Below, one piece after another: positions 51,958 to 61,154 of a stretch of 64,000 nt of DNA. Position 1 is the first letter of the stretch. Each line of letters opens with the position of its first letter. The translations under genes were made by a program, and so were the position numbers. Source of the DNA: an uncultured Sphaerochaeta sp. (GTDB taxonomy: Bacteria > Spirochaetota > Spirochaetia > Sphaerochaetales > Sphaerochaetaceae). The notes beneath the pieces were generated by a model. That model saw only the letters and a list, made by a program, of their open reading frames with translations, searched no databases and had not been told where the DNA came from. Location of the stretch: the NCBI RefSeq assembly GCF_963677075.1, contig NZ_OY781873.1, positions 868,001 through 932,000 on the forward strand. The letters run 5' to 3'.

Positions 51958-52855
51958 GGAAGCGTATTTGGACCAGGTCAATTTGCTGGTTAAGGTGTTA
52001 CCGATCATATGTAAGGAATCATGTTTTGCTTTGAAAGGGGGAACCGCTATTAACCTATTCGTGCGGGATCTTCCGCGTCTCTCTGTGGATATCGATCTGA
52101 CGTACGTTGGTTTTGAAGATCGTGATGTGGCTATTCACAATATTAACGCTTCTTTGGATAGTATTATGTCGGGGATGCAGAAACTTGGGATCAAGGCGGT
52201 GATCAGAAATTATCGTGATAATGGCCGTAAGGTGATTTGTAGTGATGGTAGTTCACAGATAAAGATAGAACCAAATTATACATTACGAGGATATGTGTAT
52301 GAACCTGTGAGCATGAGAATATGTAAGGCTGCCTCCTCTCTCGGATTTGCGTCTCTCCCTGTCATGTCATTGCCTGATTTATATGGGGGTAAGCTCTGTG
52401 CAGGTTTGGATCGACAGCATCCAAGAGATCTGTTTGATATCATGTTGCTCATGAACTCAGAAGGTATTTCTGAACAAATCTTGGATGGGTTTGTTGTTGC
52501 ATTATGTGGACATAATAGGCCTCCCTATGAGCTTATCTCTCCAAATAGACAAGAGTATGCTTCAATACTCGAGAAGGAATTTACTGGGATGAGTGAAATT
52601 GCATTTACAACAGAGGATTGTAATCGAACATTCTCTGCAATGACCAATACAATAAAGAAAAACCTTACCGACAAGCAGAGACAATTCCTGTTGGATTTCT
52701 TTTCTTTATCAAACAAAAGCGAGCATGAAGTAATACCCAATGTCAGTAGGCTACCAGCATTGCGTTGGAAACAATTGAATCTTCAGAGACTGAAACAAAC
52801 AAACCTGCAGAAATTCTATGACCAGATCACGCTGCTAGAGAAAGCGCTGGGGTAA
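51950..52855 (+). CDS. abiEii: AbiEii-type nucleotidyltransferase toxin (second pair)
   Basis: I place the start at ATG 51950, with GAGGG nine bases upstream and an 8-base overlap with the antitoxin gene; ATG 51941 is an alternative. The 301-residue protein has the nucleotidyltransferase site CFALKGGTAINLFVRDLPRL followed by SVDIDLTYVG (GGTA and D-I-D), then VMSLPDLYGGKLCAGLDRQH and PRDLFDIMLLM. The C-terminus SRLPALRWKQLNLQRL is typical. It is the toxin of a type IV system, held in check by the AbiEi repressor rather than by binding. A decayed copy of the same kind of pair lies just downstream. Confidence 0.82.
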   Translation: MFKEAYLDQVNLLVKVLPIICKESCFALKGGTAINLFVRDLPRLSVDIDLTYVGFEDRDVAIHNINASLDSIMSGMQKLGIKAVIRNYRDNGRKVICSDGSSQIKIEPNYTLRGYVYEPVSMRICKAASSLGFASLPVMSLPDLYGGKLCAGLDRQHPRDLFDIMLLMNSEGISEQILDGFVVALCGHNRPPYELISPNRQEYASILEKEFTGMSEIAFTTEDCNRTFSAMTNTIKKNLTDKQRQFLLDFFSLSNKSEHEVIPNVSRLPALRWKQLNLQRLKQTNLQKFYDQITLLEKALG

Positions 52856-52981
52856 TGGTAATTTCCTCTCACCATCTTGAATCTTGAATGATGGAAGAAA
52901 GTGCAAGCAAAAATCATGTGTAGTTGCCAAGAGTAATCGACAGGGTAGCTGAACAGCTGCCAATCGTAGCCCAAGGCTATA

Positions 52982-53131
52982 GCGCATGCTTGGTATCGGC
53001 ATATTGATAAATCCAAGACAGATCTGGGTGTAGGCAAGCGTCAGATTGTGCCAGGCGGTAAGCTTGATGCAGAGTTTCTAATCACAGTCCCCAAGGAGGC
53101 CCAGGATGGACAACAAGAACCTATATTTTAG
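52982..53131 (+). pseudogene. abiEi: abiEi 3' remnant (third pair)
   Basis: The frame AHAWYRHIDKSKTDLGVGKR, then QIVPGGKLDAEFLITVPKEA, aligns with the C-terminus of the AbiEi protein encoded at 51187 (GHAWFDYLDV, LGQGKRVIEPNGVYDSKYRI). Upstream the frame is broken by stops and no start is found. It overlaps the abiEii remnant that begins at 53106, as in an intact abiE pair. Confidence 0.75.
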
Positions 53132-53455
53132 GCAAGTTGAACTCTTGGTCCGTCTCTTGCCCCCCATAGGCAGATATCCATGCTTTGCACTGAAAGGAGG
53201 GACAGCAATCAACTTGATTTACCGGGATATGTCTTAACTAGGACTGTTCATAATATGCTTGATGAACGCGATAAGTAATTTCCCATTGGTCTTAAAGAAG
53301 GACATCCTGACTGGTCCTATTTCAGTGTTCCTCATATTCAGCATCTTCCAGCTGTTAGGTGGAAGATGCATAACCTTATAAGGGTTGATTCGTCAGAGAG
53401 GCAACGAATGGTGAATAAGCTTACAGAATATTTTGGATTAGCAGGTAATCAATGA
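53106..53455 (+). pseudogene. abiEii: abiEii with internal deletion (third pair)
   Basis: ATG 53106 gives MDNKNLYFRQVELLVRLLPP, then CFALKGGTAINLIYRDM and a stop at 53235. This is the start of an AbiEii toxin, close to LDQVNLLVKVLP and CFALKGGTAINLFVRDL in the intact protein upstream. The C-terminal part reappears at about 53280-53455 (FSVPHIQHLPAVRWKMHNLI ending AGNQ and TGA). The roughly 200 central residues, with the D-x-D site, are gone, so no active toxin is made. Confidence 0.78.
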
Positions 53456-53484
53456 TGGGTAGTGATGAATGCTTTCAGAATTGA

Positions 53485-54162
53485 TCAGTACAATCGAATC
53501 CTATTGATACAAGTCTCATAGTCATCTTCCTGGAAGAACAGTTCCTGCTTTCCCAAGACAAAGCCTTCAACTCCGCAATGGTGGTATAGGTCAGAGATGA
53601 CCTCCTTGGTTGCACCCCCGTCCAAGACGAGATGGTAGGAGAGGTTGTGCTCCACGCGGTAGGAGTGAAGATCAATAAACTTCTGTCTGGTATAGGGCAT
53701 GAACGAGCGGCCGGCAAATCCTGGGTTTACCGCCATGATCATCACATAGTCAGTGATGGGAAGCATGTCCTTCACCATCTCAAGGCTTGTTGAGGGGTTG
53801 AGGATTAGGCCCGTTTTCTTACCCTGTCTTTGGATAAGCTCAAGAGTAGCCGATGGTATCAATTCACTCTCAGGGTGGATGTAGATGATATCAGCACCAG
53901 CTTCAGCAATCATCTGGATATATCGGTGCGGATTCATGACCATCATATGGCAGTCGATGAGTTTCTTGTTTCCTGCATCGGTAATTTCCCGTACCATCTG
54001 CAGCTCTCTTACCGACATGCCGAAGTTGGGGACAAACGTCCCATCCATGATGTCGACATGGAAGATATCCATATCAGTTGCATCAAGTTTTTTCACTTCC
54101 TCTGCAATATGCATGATCGGGAGATTAAGCAGGGAAGGGCAAAGAATCTTTTTGGTTTGCAT
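53485..54162 (-). CDS. Ribulose-phosphate 3-epimerase family protein
   Basis: The 225-residue TIM-barrel protein has the family motifs CPSLLNLPIMHIAEEVKKLD, MDIFHVDIMDGTFVPNFGMS (His, Asp), LIDCHMMVMNPHRY (His), MAVNPGFAGRSFMPYT and LVLDGGATKEVI (Asp). These are the metal ligands and catalytic Asp of Rpe/AlsE proteins. It is the last gene of an operon with a TRAP transporter, GntR regulator and IolB-like isomerase, so its job is probably epimerisation of a keto-sugar phosphate from that pathway (allulose-6-P or similar) rather than housekeeping pentose phosphate flux. The substrate is inferred from context only. Confidence 0.85.
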   Translation of the reverse strand: MQTKKILCPSLLNLPIMHIAEEVKKLDATDMDIFHVDIMDGTFVPNFGMSVRELQMVREITDAGNKKLIDCHMMVMNPHRYIQMIAEAGADIIYIHPESELIPSATLELIQRQGKKTGLILNPSTSLEMVKDMLPITDYVMIMAVNPGFAGRSFMPYTRQKFIDLHSYRVEHNLSYHLVLDGGATKEVISDLYHHCGVEGFVLGKQELFFQEDDYETCINRIRLY

Positions 54163-54192
54163 CGTAGTACTACTCCTAGAGTTTGTTATGAA

Positions 54193-54996
54193 TCAGATAC
54201 TAGGTTTCTCCGGGAAGAATGTTGCAGCAGGGTCATCCAGCCATGCATGCTCCTTCACCAGACGGTAATCAATGTTTTTCCCATTATCCTGGAGCTTCTG
54301 TGCCCAGAAAATAAATCCAGCATACCCTGGAGCGGTGACTTGGGAATGGATCTTTCCATCTTCGATGCCTACCAGATCATTGTGCTTAACCTTGAATACC
54401 TCATCTCCCTGTTCGGAAAATCCATATCCTGGCTCAGGTAGGAAGCGGTAGTAGTATATCTCCGGCTCAGCATGGAGGTGGGGAGGGAAACAAGCCCAGC
54501 ACCCTGGGTAATTCACCAGTTCACCACAGAACAGATTTGTTTCTGGGCACGTGGTTCGGTCAAAGAACACCCGCTTGATCCGTTTTGTCTTGCCATCAAG
54601 TACTTCTTCCCCCACCACTTCCACTGAAGCGAGATCCTCAGGCTTATAAAGCCTGGATTCGAAGTGTGCCGGGTTCTCTGTTGCAACCACGATTAGTTCA
54701 GCGTCTTCCTTTCCTCCCTGTATGGTGCAGATACTCTTGCTGTTTAGATGCAGTACCGTAGGGGATTCGTAGAAAGGATCAGTGCGTTCGACAATCTCTT
54801 TCTGTCCATCCCAGTGGAAGGTAACCGAGCCGGTGAGGAGGACCACCAACATTTCTTGGTGGGAATCCAGTACGAGGACATGGTCTGCATTGACCTTTGC
54901 AATGGAGAAGTTCAAGCCCATCAGTTCAGGATTTGCTGAGTCTATTACCAGATGGTTAAGACCATAGGAAAAGGGAGAGATATGTGTATATTTCAT
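54193..54996 (-). CDS. IolB/KduI-type sugar acid isomerase
   Basis: The 267-residue protein is a double cupin of the 5-deoxy-glucuronate isomerase (IolB) family. The metal site is visible in WACFPPHLHAEPEIYYYRF (two His and a Glu, about residues 170-188), with a distal His in GKIHSQVTAPGYAGFIFW. The length matches IolB. IolB isomerises 5-deoxy-glucuronate in inositol breakdown; KduI acts on 5-keto-4-deoxyuronate. No other iol or kdu genes are in the window, so either this operon supplies one step of such a pathway or it uses another uronate brought in by the TRAP transporter. Confidence 0.82.
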   Translation of the reverse strand: MKYTHISPFSYGLNHLVIDSANPELMGLNFSIAKVNADHVLVLDSHQEMLVVLLTGSVTFHWDGQKEIVERTDPFYESPTVLHLNSKSICTIQGGKEDAELIVVATENPAHFESRLYKPEDLASVEVVGEEVLDGKTKRIKRVFFDRTTCPETNLFCGELVNYPGCWACFPPHLHAEPEIYYYRFLPEPGYGFSEQGDEVFKVKHNDLVGIEDGKIHSQVTAPGYAGFIFWAQKLQDNGKNIDYRLVKEHAWLDDPAATFFPEKPSI

Positions 54997-55070
54997 GTAA
55001 GTACATCCTTATGAATGCATGGACCATACAGGTATCCTTGCATTGGAAGCGTTACCTACATATCAATACT

Positions 55071-55790
55071 TCAATAGAGTTGCTGTCCGTTGGATAAGAA
55101 ATACTCGGGAAATTTTTCTTTGAGCAGTTCCACGTCCCTGCTTACATCATACGCAAGATGCTTACTGAGAACCTTGGTTGCTTCAACTAGGTTCTGTTCC
55201 TCCAAAAATGCTAGAAGATCAGTGTGTTCTTGTATGATCCTTGGAATATCAAGGTTCTTGTAAATCAGCATACGTACTCTATTGAAAATTGGCATGTAGG
55301 GGTCAATGAGCAATCCGACCTCTGTGAGACCTGCTCCTTCAAATAAGAGCGAATGAAAGGCATTATCGTCTTCAAGGAATTGTAGGTAGTCTTTCTCTTT
55401 TGCAGAAACCTTCTGCATCTCAACACATCTATGCAGCGCGCTGAATTCATGTTCTGTAATACTTCCACAGGCTCTCTCCAACATCTTGATCTCTGCAGAA
55501 AAGCGTAGGAAGCTCACTGCCTTAACCTTCTCAACATTAATATGAGAGATTTTGGTACCAACCTGTGGAATAATGGTCATAAGAGATTTTTTCGACAATT
55601 CAATGAAGGCATCATGCACAGGGGTTCTGCTGGTGTTCAGTTCCTGTGCCAATTCATTCGCGCTTACCAACTGCCCTGGGAGAAGGTTCAATGTGACAAT
55701 GTTGTATTCCAGAATTCGCTGTACATAGAACCGGTTGAGTTCATACGGTTTTCGCTCAAGGTTTCTTGGAATTATCAACGTATTGTTCAT
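55071..55790 (-). CDS. GntR/FadR-family transcriptional regulator
   Basis: The 239-residue protein has an N-terminal winged helix (GQLVSANELAQELNTSRTPV, then HDAFIELSKKSLMTII) and an all-helical FCD effector domain. The FCD metal ligands fit DDNAFHSLLFEGAG (Asp/His), with later His residues in EHTDLLAFLE and LSKHLAYDV. The gene lies between the TRAP genes and the isomerase genes, on the same strand, and likely controls the whole operon. A 17-bp palindrome overlaps the -35 box of dctP and is the best candidate operator. Confidence 0.88.
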   Translation of the reverse strand: MNNTLIIPRNLERKPYELNRFYVQRILEYNIVTLNLLPGQLVSANELAQELNTSRTPVHDAFIELSKKSLMTIIPQVGTKISHINVEKVKAVSFLRFSAEIKMLERACGSITEHEFSALHRCVEMQKVSAKEKDYLQFLEDDNAFHSLLFEGAGLTEVGLLIDPYMPIFNRVRMLIYKNLDIPRIIQEHTDLLAFLEEQNLVEATKVLSKHLAYDVSRDVELLKEKFPEYFLSNGQQLY

Positions 55791-55840
55791 GTAAACATCC
55801 TTTTCTCAGGGTATTGGTATCTAACAGTAGCAATATTGTA

Positions 55841-57133
55841 TCACATAAGAAGGTTGGGCAGTCCTGTTACAATTCCAGGAATTACTGACATCAGGACCAG
55901 CATCACCAAGAGAGGGATCAGGAACGGTGTAGTCGCTTTGACCATCTTATGGAAACTGATTTTCGCCTGGTCTGCGGTGATGAACAGTACAATCCCAAAC
56001 GGTGGGGTGACCAATCCGATCATCAGGTTGAATACCATGATAACTCCGAAGAACAGAGGGTCAATACCTAGCTGGATAGCTGGAGCAAGCATAACGGGTC
56101 CAAAAATGGTAATGGCTGCAATCGACTCCAGGAAACAACCGATGACCAGGAAGAACAGGTTTACCAGCAACATGAACAGGATGCGGTTGGAGGTGAGCCC
56201 AAGAATCCAATCAGCGAAAGCAACCGTAAGACCCGAGCGAGCAAGTACCCAGCCGTAAAACGCTGCTGCAGCTACCACCAAGCCAATGGAGGCTGTATCG
56301 CGTGCAGTCTCCTTCAGGATCTGCAGGAGCAGCTTCCATGTCATCTCCTTGAAGATGAATACACTGACCAGCAAAGCATAAAGCGCGGCAATTGCAGCTG
56401 CTTCGGTCGCGGTGAACATACCACTCCAAATACCCGAGAGCAGGATGATCGGGGTAAGGATGGGGAAAATAGCTGACTTGAAGCTATCCCAGAAACGCGC
56501 CCAGGTGGGGAAGGCCTCTCGTGGGTAATTCCTCTTCCTTGCATAGAAGTACACCATTACCATGAGGATAATTGTCAGGAGAATACCAGGAACGATACCG
56601 CCAAGGAACAACTTTCCAACAGAGACCCCGCTGATCGTGGAGTACATGACCATGGGGACGCTGGGCGGGAAAATCGGTCCTATCGTAGTTGAAGCAGCAG
56701 TGACAGCTGCGCTGAAGTCAGCATCATATCCGTTCTGTTTCATTGCCTCAATCTCAATCTGGCCAAGTCCAGCCGCATCAGAGGTAGCAGTACCGGACAT
56801 TCCAGCAAACAACAGGCTTGCAAAGATGTTTGCGTGACCTAGACCACCGGGCAACCAGCCTACACAGACATTTGCAAACCCAAAGAGTTTTTTTGTGATG
56901 CTCGAGCCGTTCATCACCTTTGCAGCAAGGATGAACAAGGGAATGGAGAGCAGCAGGAAGTTCTGCAGGCTATAGGACATTTTCATTGGTAAGATGGTCA
57001 TTTCCATCCAGGCTCCGATGTCGCCAATATTGACCATATAGCCAATAGCACCAGTGAGCAACAAGGAAAACCCTACAGGGATTCCCATTGCCAGGAGTAT
57101 GATCAAGCCAAGTGTGAGAATAGCATATAACAT
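55841..57133 (-). CDS. dctM: TRAP transporter large permease (DctM)
   Basis: The 430-residue membrane protein has about twelve hydrophobic helices and DctM motifs: GIPVGFSLLLTGAIGYM, FLLLSIPLFILAAKVMNGSS, GHANIFASLLFAGMSGTATS, GPIFPPSVPMVMYSTISGVS and GLVTPPFGIVLF. It carries out sodium- or proton-coupled import of a carboxylated substrate together with the small permease. It is encoded two bases after the small permease gene. TRAP systems usually take up sugar acids or organic acids, which fits the uronate-type enzymes in the same operon. Confidence 0.93.
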   Translation of the reverse strand: MLYAILTLGLIILLAMGIPVGFSLLLTGAIGYMVNIGDIGAWMEMTILPMKMSYSLQNFLLLSIPLFILAAKVMNGSSITKKLFGFANVCVGWLPGGLGHANIFASLLFAGMSGTATSDAAGLGQIEIEAMKQNGYDADFSAAVTAASTTIGPIFPPSVPMVMYSTISGVSVGKLFLGGIVPGILLTIILMVMVYFYARKRNYPREAFPTWARFWDSFKSAIFPILTPIILLSGIWSGMFTATEAAAIAALYALLVSVFIFKEMTWKLLLQILKETARDTASIGLVVAAAAFYGWVLARSGLTVAFADWILGLTSNRILFMLLVNLFFLVIGCFLESIAAITIFGPVMLAPAIQLGIDPLFFGVIMVFNLMIGLVTPPFGIVLFITADQAKISFHKMVKATTPFLIPLLVMLVLMSVIPGIVTGLPNLLM

Positions 57134-57135
57134 GG

Positions 57136-57597
57136 TTACAGTCCTTTCCTAATTCGTGAGGCAGTGTTATAGAGGGAGAAACCCAGCATCAGCACCGTTC
57201 CAATGAGCATTACCAAGTAGAGGTATCCTGATTTCATCCATTCAACGGTGGGGATCTCTATGGCCCAGGTCTCAACGGTTCGTTCATAGCTTCCGAGTGC
57301 AAGGGTCACAAGGATGAAATCAACAAAGAGATCATTGATGAGGTCCAGGACAAATCGTCCTTTGCCTTTGGTCATGTCGTGCAGTGAGTTGATCATCATC
57401 AAGCTGTTATTCAGCAAGACAACTGGGGTCAAGAGGAATACAACTGCAAGAAAGAGAGCGCGTCCTACTTCAACTGTCCACGTGGAGGGTATAGAGAATA
57501 TCACTCTTGCAGCTACTTGGATGATAATGGTAGCAAAGAGTACTGCTATCATGATGGCTCCAAGCATATCGAGAAATTTTTCAAGTTTTTTTACCAT
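57136..57597 (-). CDS. dctQ: TRAP transporter small permease (DctQ)
   Basis: The start at ATG 57597 follows GAGG at five bases; the frame is open to 57642. The 153-residue protein has four transmembrane helices: MLGAIMIAVLFATIIIQVAA, ALFLAVVFLLTPVVLL, LVTLALGSYER and LYLVMLIGTVLMLGFSLY. It follows the DctQ layout, including the IPSTWTVEVGR loop after helix 1. It supports the large permease encoded directly downstream. Confidence 0.9.
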   Translation of the reverse strand: MVKKLEKFLDMLGAIMIAVLFATIIIQVAARVIFSIPSTWTVEVGRALFLAVVFLLTPVVLLNNSLMMINSLHDMTKGKGRFVLDLINDLFVDFILVTLALGSYERTVETWAIEIPTVEWMKSGYLYLVMLIGTVLMLGFSLYNTASRIRKGL

Positions 57598-57666
57598 GGT
57601 GTCCTCATAAGTGAGGCATATGCACAGACGTGCATATGCCAATTAGCGTTCATAAACGTAGGCGAC

Positions 57667-58659
57667 TTACAGTGCCATGATCTCCTGGCGGAGTCCGGGC
57701 AGCCACATTGAGTCATCGAATTCAGCCATGACAGGGTCTGCAAGTTTGCGGAACTCTTCCATGTTGGGCTCAACAACCTTCATGCCAGCTTCCTTGAGTT
57801 TCTCAATGTATACAGCATCTGGATCGGGAACTTCGGCGCGCACTTTCTCGGAAGCATCAGTCCATGCCTTGAGGATCAAAGCCTGGTCTTCTGTAGAGAG
57901 TTTGTCGAACCACTTCTTGGAAATCTGGTAGCGAGCAGTTGACCATACGTGGCGGGAGAGAATCAAGTAATCCTGTGCCTCGTAGTACTTGTAGCTGTAG
58001 ATGGTCTCAGGGGGGTTCTCCTGTGCATCGACCGTACCGGTCTTCAGTGCCATATATACCTCAGGGAAATCGACAACGGTTGGGATGGCTCCCATTGCTT
58101 CGAATACCTTGATACGGACAGGCATGGAAGGAAGTCTGAACTTCAAGCCCTTCAGATCCTCTGGTGATTCAATGGCCTTGTTTGCCGTAATCATGCGTGC
58201 TCCGCGAATCATATACCCTGCGGTGATGATTCCAGTCTTCTCACTTGCCTGGTTGTTCAAGTCAACACCGATGGTGTTCCAGAACTTGTTCAGGTGGTCA
58301 AGGTCACGGATAACGAACGGTTCTTCAAAGACAGTGAACTGTGGAGCATACAAGGTAAGGTCCATGATTCCCTGTGCACCCATCTCAATGGTACCTGCAG
58401 AGAGGCCTTCAACAATCTCTCTTTCCCCACCAAGTGAGCCACTGGAGTGGATGACCACCTTGATCCTGCCATCACTCTCGGACTCAACCTGCTTCTTGAA
58501 ATTGGTGATAACTTCATGAATAGGTCCTTCTGGTGCAAATGCCGAGGCAACGTTCACCGTATAGGACTTTGCTCCAGCTGCTTTCTCTTCGCCACCTTGG
58601 GCAAAAGCAGAGGGGAGCAGTACGACTGCAATAAGTAAGAACATAGCGAGTTTCTTCAT
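57667..58659 (-). CDS. dctP: TRAP transporter solute-binding protein (DctP)
   Basis: I place the start at ATG 58659, behind GGAGG; the frame is open to 58731. The 330-residue protein has a signal peptide (KKLAMFLLIAVVLLPSAFAQ), then the DctP fold: FAPEGPIHEVITNFKKQVES, SGSLGGEREIVEGLSAGTIE, GLKFRLPSMPVRIKVFEAMG (with the Arg that binds the substrate carboxylate, about residue 170), and TGTVDAQENPPETIYSYKYY. It is the first gene of the operon. A carboxylate ligand such as a uronate is expected from this Arg and the IolB-type enzyme. Confidence 0.92.
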   Translation of the reverse strand: MKKLAMFLLIAVVLLPSAFAQGGEEKAAGAKSYTVNVASAFAPEGPIHEVITNFKKQVESESDGRIKVVIHSSGSLGGEREIVEGLSAGTIEMGAQGIMDLTLYAPQFTVFEEPFVIRDLDHLNKFWNTIGVDLNNQASEKTGIITAGYMIRGARMITANKAIESPEDLKGLKFRLPSMPVRIKVFEAMGAIPTVVDFPEVYMALKTGTVDAQENPPETIYSYKYYEAQDYLILSRHVWSTARYQISKKWFDKLSTEDQALILKAWTDASEKVRAEVPDPDAVYIEKLKEAGMKVVEPNMEEFRKLADPVMAEFDDSMWLPGLRQEIMAL

Positions 58660-58709
58660 ACAATCCTCCGATAGAAATTGGTACAAATGTCTTGCATTTG
58701 TTAATTGAG

Positions 58710-58750
58710 ATGCTAGCATGCTTGTATCCAATTTGCAAGAATTAATTGCA
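58710..58750 (-). promoter_or_regulatory. dctP promoter with candidate GntR operator
   Basis: On the minus strand, TTGCAA (58738-58733), 17 bases and TAGCAT (58715-58710) form a promoter. The dyad TGCAA, 7 bases, TTGCA (58734-58750) covers the -35 box. The 10-bp palindrome ATGCTAGCAT (58710-58719) covers the -10 box. The GntR-family regulator encoded in the same operon is the likely ligand. The rest of the 300-base gap (58751-58959) is AT-rich with no gene seen. Confidence 0.5.
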
Positions 58751-58959
58751 TAAACTGATTAATTACTCCAATTAGTGTATATAAAATGATGCTAATAAAG
58801 GAAATGAATAATTATATTAGATATAGCAATTGTATACTATTTTAGAAAAATGCCCATACATTACTAGGGTCAGAGGATATGTTTGCTCCCTAGATAGACA
58901 AAAAATCTATCTAGATAAGCGATATCACAGTTAATTGATGGCGACTAATCTGTATTTGC

Positions 58960-59364
58960 CTATTCAGGCAACCCCTCAAAACGGTGGATATGCTCCAGAT
59001 CATGATCCCAGGAGGCCTTATCGGAGTTGAAGATATGGGCATTGGGACGAAGGGATAGCTCGCTGTCGAGCGATCCGGCTGGTACTACCAGCAACTTTCC
59101 CCCCATCTGGAGATTGGGGAGTGCTGACCCGCATTCGGTGCAGAAGCTCTTGATATGCCCGCTTCCCTGAAAGTCAAAGGTTTTCACCAGGTTCTCTCCG
59201 GTGAGCCACCTGAGATGAGCGGAAGAGGAGAACAGATTGGCTGCATGGGCTGAACCTGTATCCTTACGGCATAGGTTGCAATGGCAGAGAAAGAAAGACT
59301 CAAAGTCGCCTTCTACCTCAAATGTTACTTTTCCACAGAGACATGAACCTTTGTGCTTGTGCAT
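58960..59364 (-). CDS. GFA-family (CENP-V/Gfa-like) zinc-binding protein
   Basis: The start at ATG 59364 has AAGGAGG upstream; the frame opens earlier at 59454. The 134-residue protein has the GFA fold with Cys pairs for structural and catalytic zinc: SCLCGKVTFEVEG, FLCHCNLCRKDTGSA and SFCTECGSALPNL. Members are annotated as glutathione-dependent formaldehyde-activating enzymes, but most have no proven activity. It is monocistronic, between the TRAP operon and the diguanylate cyclase gene, and its cellular role is not apparent here. Confidence 0.85.
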   Translation of the reverse strand: MHKHKGSCLCGKVTFEVEGDFESFFLCHCNLCRKDTGSAHAANLFSSSAHLRWLTGENLVKTFDFQGSGHIKSFCTECGSALPNLQMGGKLLVVPAGSLDSELSLRPNAHIFNSDKASWDHDLEHIHRFEGLPE

Positions 59365-59530
59365 CGGCACCTCCTTGCCTTCCCATGGTGCTTGGTTCTG
59401 GGAAGCTTGTCCAGTAGTGAAACACACCATAGCGTGATGACAAGGGAATAACACTGCCCTTACCTAAGGATGAGACCATATAAACAGGAGGGAACTTCTT
59501 TCATGAATGCATACTTGGGCATGAAGGATA

Positions 59531-60856
59531 CTATGGAGTGATCCGGTACATCCTCACCCCACCTTTTCCATTCCTCTTTACTTCATACATCGCACTATCG
59601 GCATTACGGACCAATGATTCACTGTCGCTGCAACTCTCAGGGTAGAGGGCAATACCAATACTCGCTCCTACCTGATAAGTCCCGGATTTGATACTCATAG
59701 CCTCCTGGAGGGATGTGTGAATGGATGCAGCAAGCCTATCGACATCGGTTCTTTCCTTTACTTCTGGAAGGACCAGGGCAAACTCATCACCGCCCAGGCG
59801 TGCAACGAAATCTGAGGGACCGATGAACTTCACCAAACGATTCCCTACGGTGGTGAGGACCTCGTCCCCGGCCTCATGGCCGTAGGTATCGTTTATCTCC
59901 TTGAACCCATCCAGATCAATGTAGAGCAGGGCAATGGAGGGGCCTCCCTCTGCTCGCTCTGTTACCAACTGTTCCAGTCGTTCGTAGAACACCCTTCGGT
60001 TGGGCAACCCTGTGAGCGTATCATAGTTGGCGTACTGCTCCAGCTGGAGTTCGAGGGTCTTTCGCTTGGTCAGGTCCCTTGCCGATCCTACGATATAGGC
60101 TACTCGTCCTTCCTTCATGATCGGGGTAAGGGTGGTCAACCAGAACCGTTTTCCTTCTGGGAGCACTAAGGTTTCCTCATAGGTGATGGAGTGTTCAGCA
60201 TTGACGCACTTCTGGTAGTTGCTTGCTACCACGTCCCCCATCTCCTTGCCAAGGAGATCTTGGGGGCTCTTATCCCTGATTGCCTCCTGCGTAATACCTG
60301 TCTTGATCTGGTGAGCACTGTTGTTACGGATGAAGCGGAAAATGCCGTCCTCTGTGACACGCATAAGGAACATGGCATCTTGCGTGCCATTGAACACTTT
60401 CTCATACTCATCTGCCAGTCGCATGAGTTCCTGCTCTGTTTGCTTCAAGGCAGTGATGTCTGTGTGTGCTCCGAGCATTCTCAAGGGTTTTCCGTTCTTG
60501 TCCCTGATCGCAAGACCTCTACAACGAATCCAGACTGTGGAACCATTCTTGTGGGTATAGCGTACCACCTGGTCATAGGGGTACTGAGGGTCGGCAAGGT
60601 GTTTGGTGATGTTCTCTTTTGCCAGTGCCAGGTCTTCTGGGTTGATGATGTCCTGCCACTCAGCAGCAAGGTGCTGCTTCTCTGCTGGGTCATAGCCAAG
60701 AGTTTCCCAGAACTTGGGACTCATCCATTCGTTTTCCATCTGCTCCAAGTCCCAGTACCACATACCGTCCAGTGATCCTGATTGAATGAACTCAAAAATG
60801 CTGGTATCTGATTTAACCAGTGCGTATAGCTCTCTGTGAAGGTAGTGTTCTCTCAT
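59531..60856 (-). CDS. PAS-PAS-GGDEF diguanylate cyclase
   Basis: The 441-residue protein has two PAS domains (about residues 25-138 and 150-265), each followed by a PAC-like segment (YTHKNGSTVWIRCRG, VLPEGKRFWLTTLTPI), and a C-terminal GGDEF domain. The active-site loop RLGGDEFAL (residues 353-361) is intact, as are LDGFKEINDTYGHEAGDEVL and NRRVFYERL. The inhibitory RxxD site before the loop is missing the Arg (GPSD at 346-349). There is no transmembrane segment, so it makes cyclic di-GMP in the cytoplasm in response to an unknown PAS signal. The start is behind GGAGGGG. Confidence 0.92.
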   Translation of the reverse strand: MREHYLHRELYALVKSDTSIFEFIQSGSLDGMWYWDLEQMENEWMSPKFWETLGYDPAEKQHLAAEWQDIINPEDLALAKENITKHLADPQYPYDQVVRYTHKNGSTVWIRCRGLAIRDKNGKPLRMLGAHTDITALKQTEQELMRLADEYEKVFNGTQDAMFLMRVTEDGIFRFIRNNSAHQIKTGITQEAIRDKSPQDLLGKEMGDVVASNYQKCVNAEHSITYEETLVLPEGKRFWLTTLTPIMKEGRVAYIVGSARDLTKRKTLELQLEQYANYDTLTGLPNRRVFYERLEQLVTERAEGGPSIALLYIDLDGFKEINDTYGHEAGDEVLTTVGNRLVKFIGPSDFVARLGGDEFALVLPEVKERTDVDRLAASIHTSLQEAMSIKSGTYQVGASIGIALYPESCSDSESLVRNADSAMYEVKRNGKGGVRMYRITP

Positions 60857-61154
60857 GGATCGTCATCCCCTCCGATAGTGCGTGATACTCTTTCTATTAT
60901 ACACACTCCCAGAGGACTTCCTACCTGCTTATAGCCATGATTGCTGAAGCAGGGGGACTATAGGTGTAAAATTATCCTACACTTGGAGTTTTCTCTACTT
61001 TGCATTTACTATCAGATTTAGGAAATGCAAGGGAAAGAGAGATGTTGATAAGGTCTTCTTTTGTGTCTAATCATTATAGGAATGTATGGAACTCGTATGA
61101 TTAATATTGGATAAAGAAGAGCTTGCTCTCAAAGAAGGGTAGACCTGAATGAAA
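60857..61154. other. Intergenic region between the diguanylate cyclase and GntR genes
   Basis: This is a 298-base gap holding the promoter side of the cyclase gene and the 3' side of the GntR gene. I saw no ORF, RNA gene or clear terminator in it. Confidence 0.3.
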
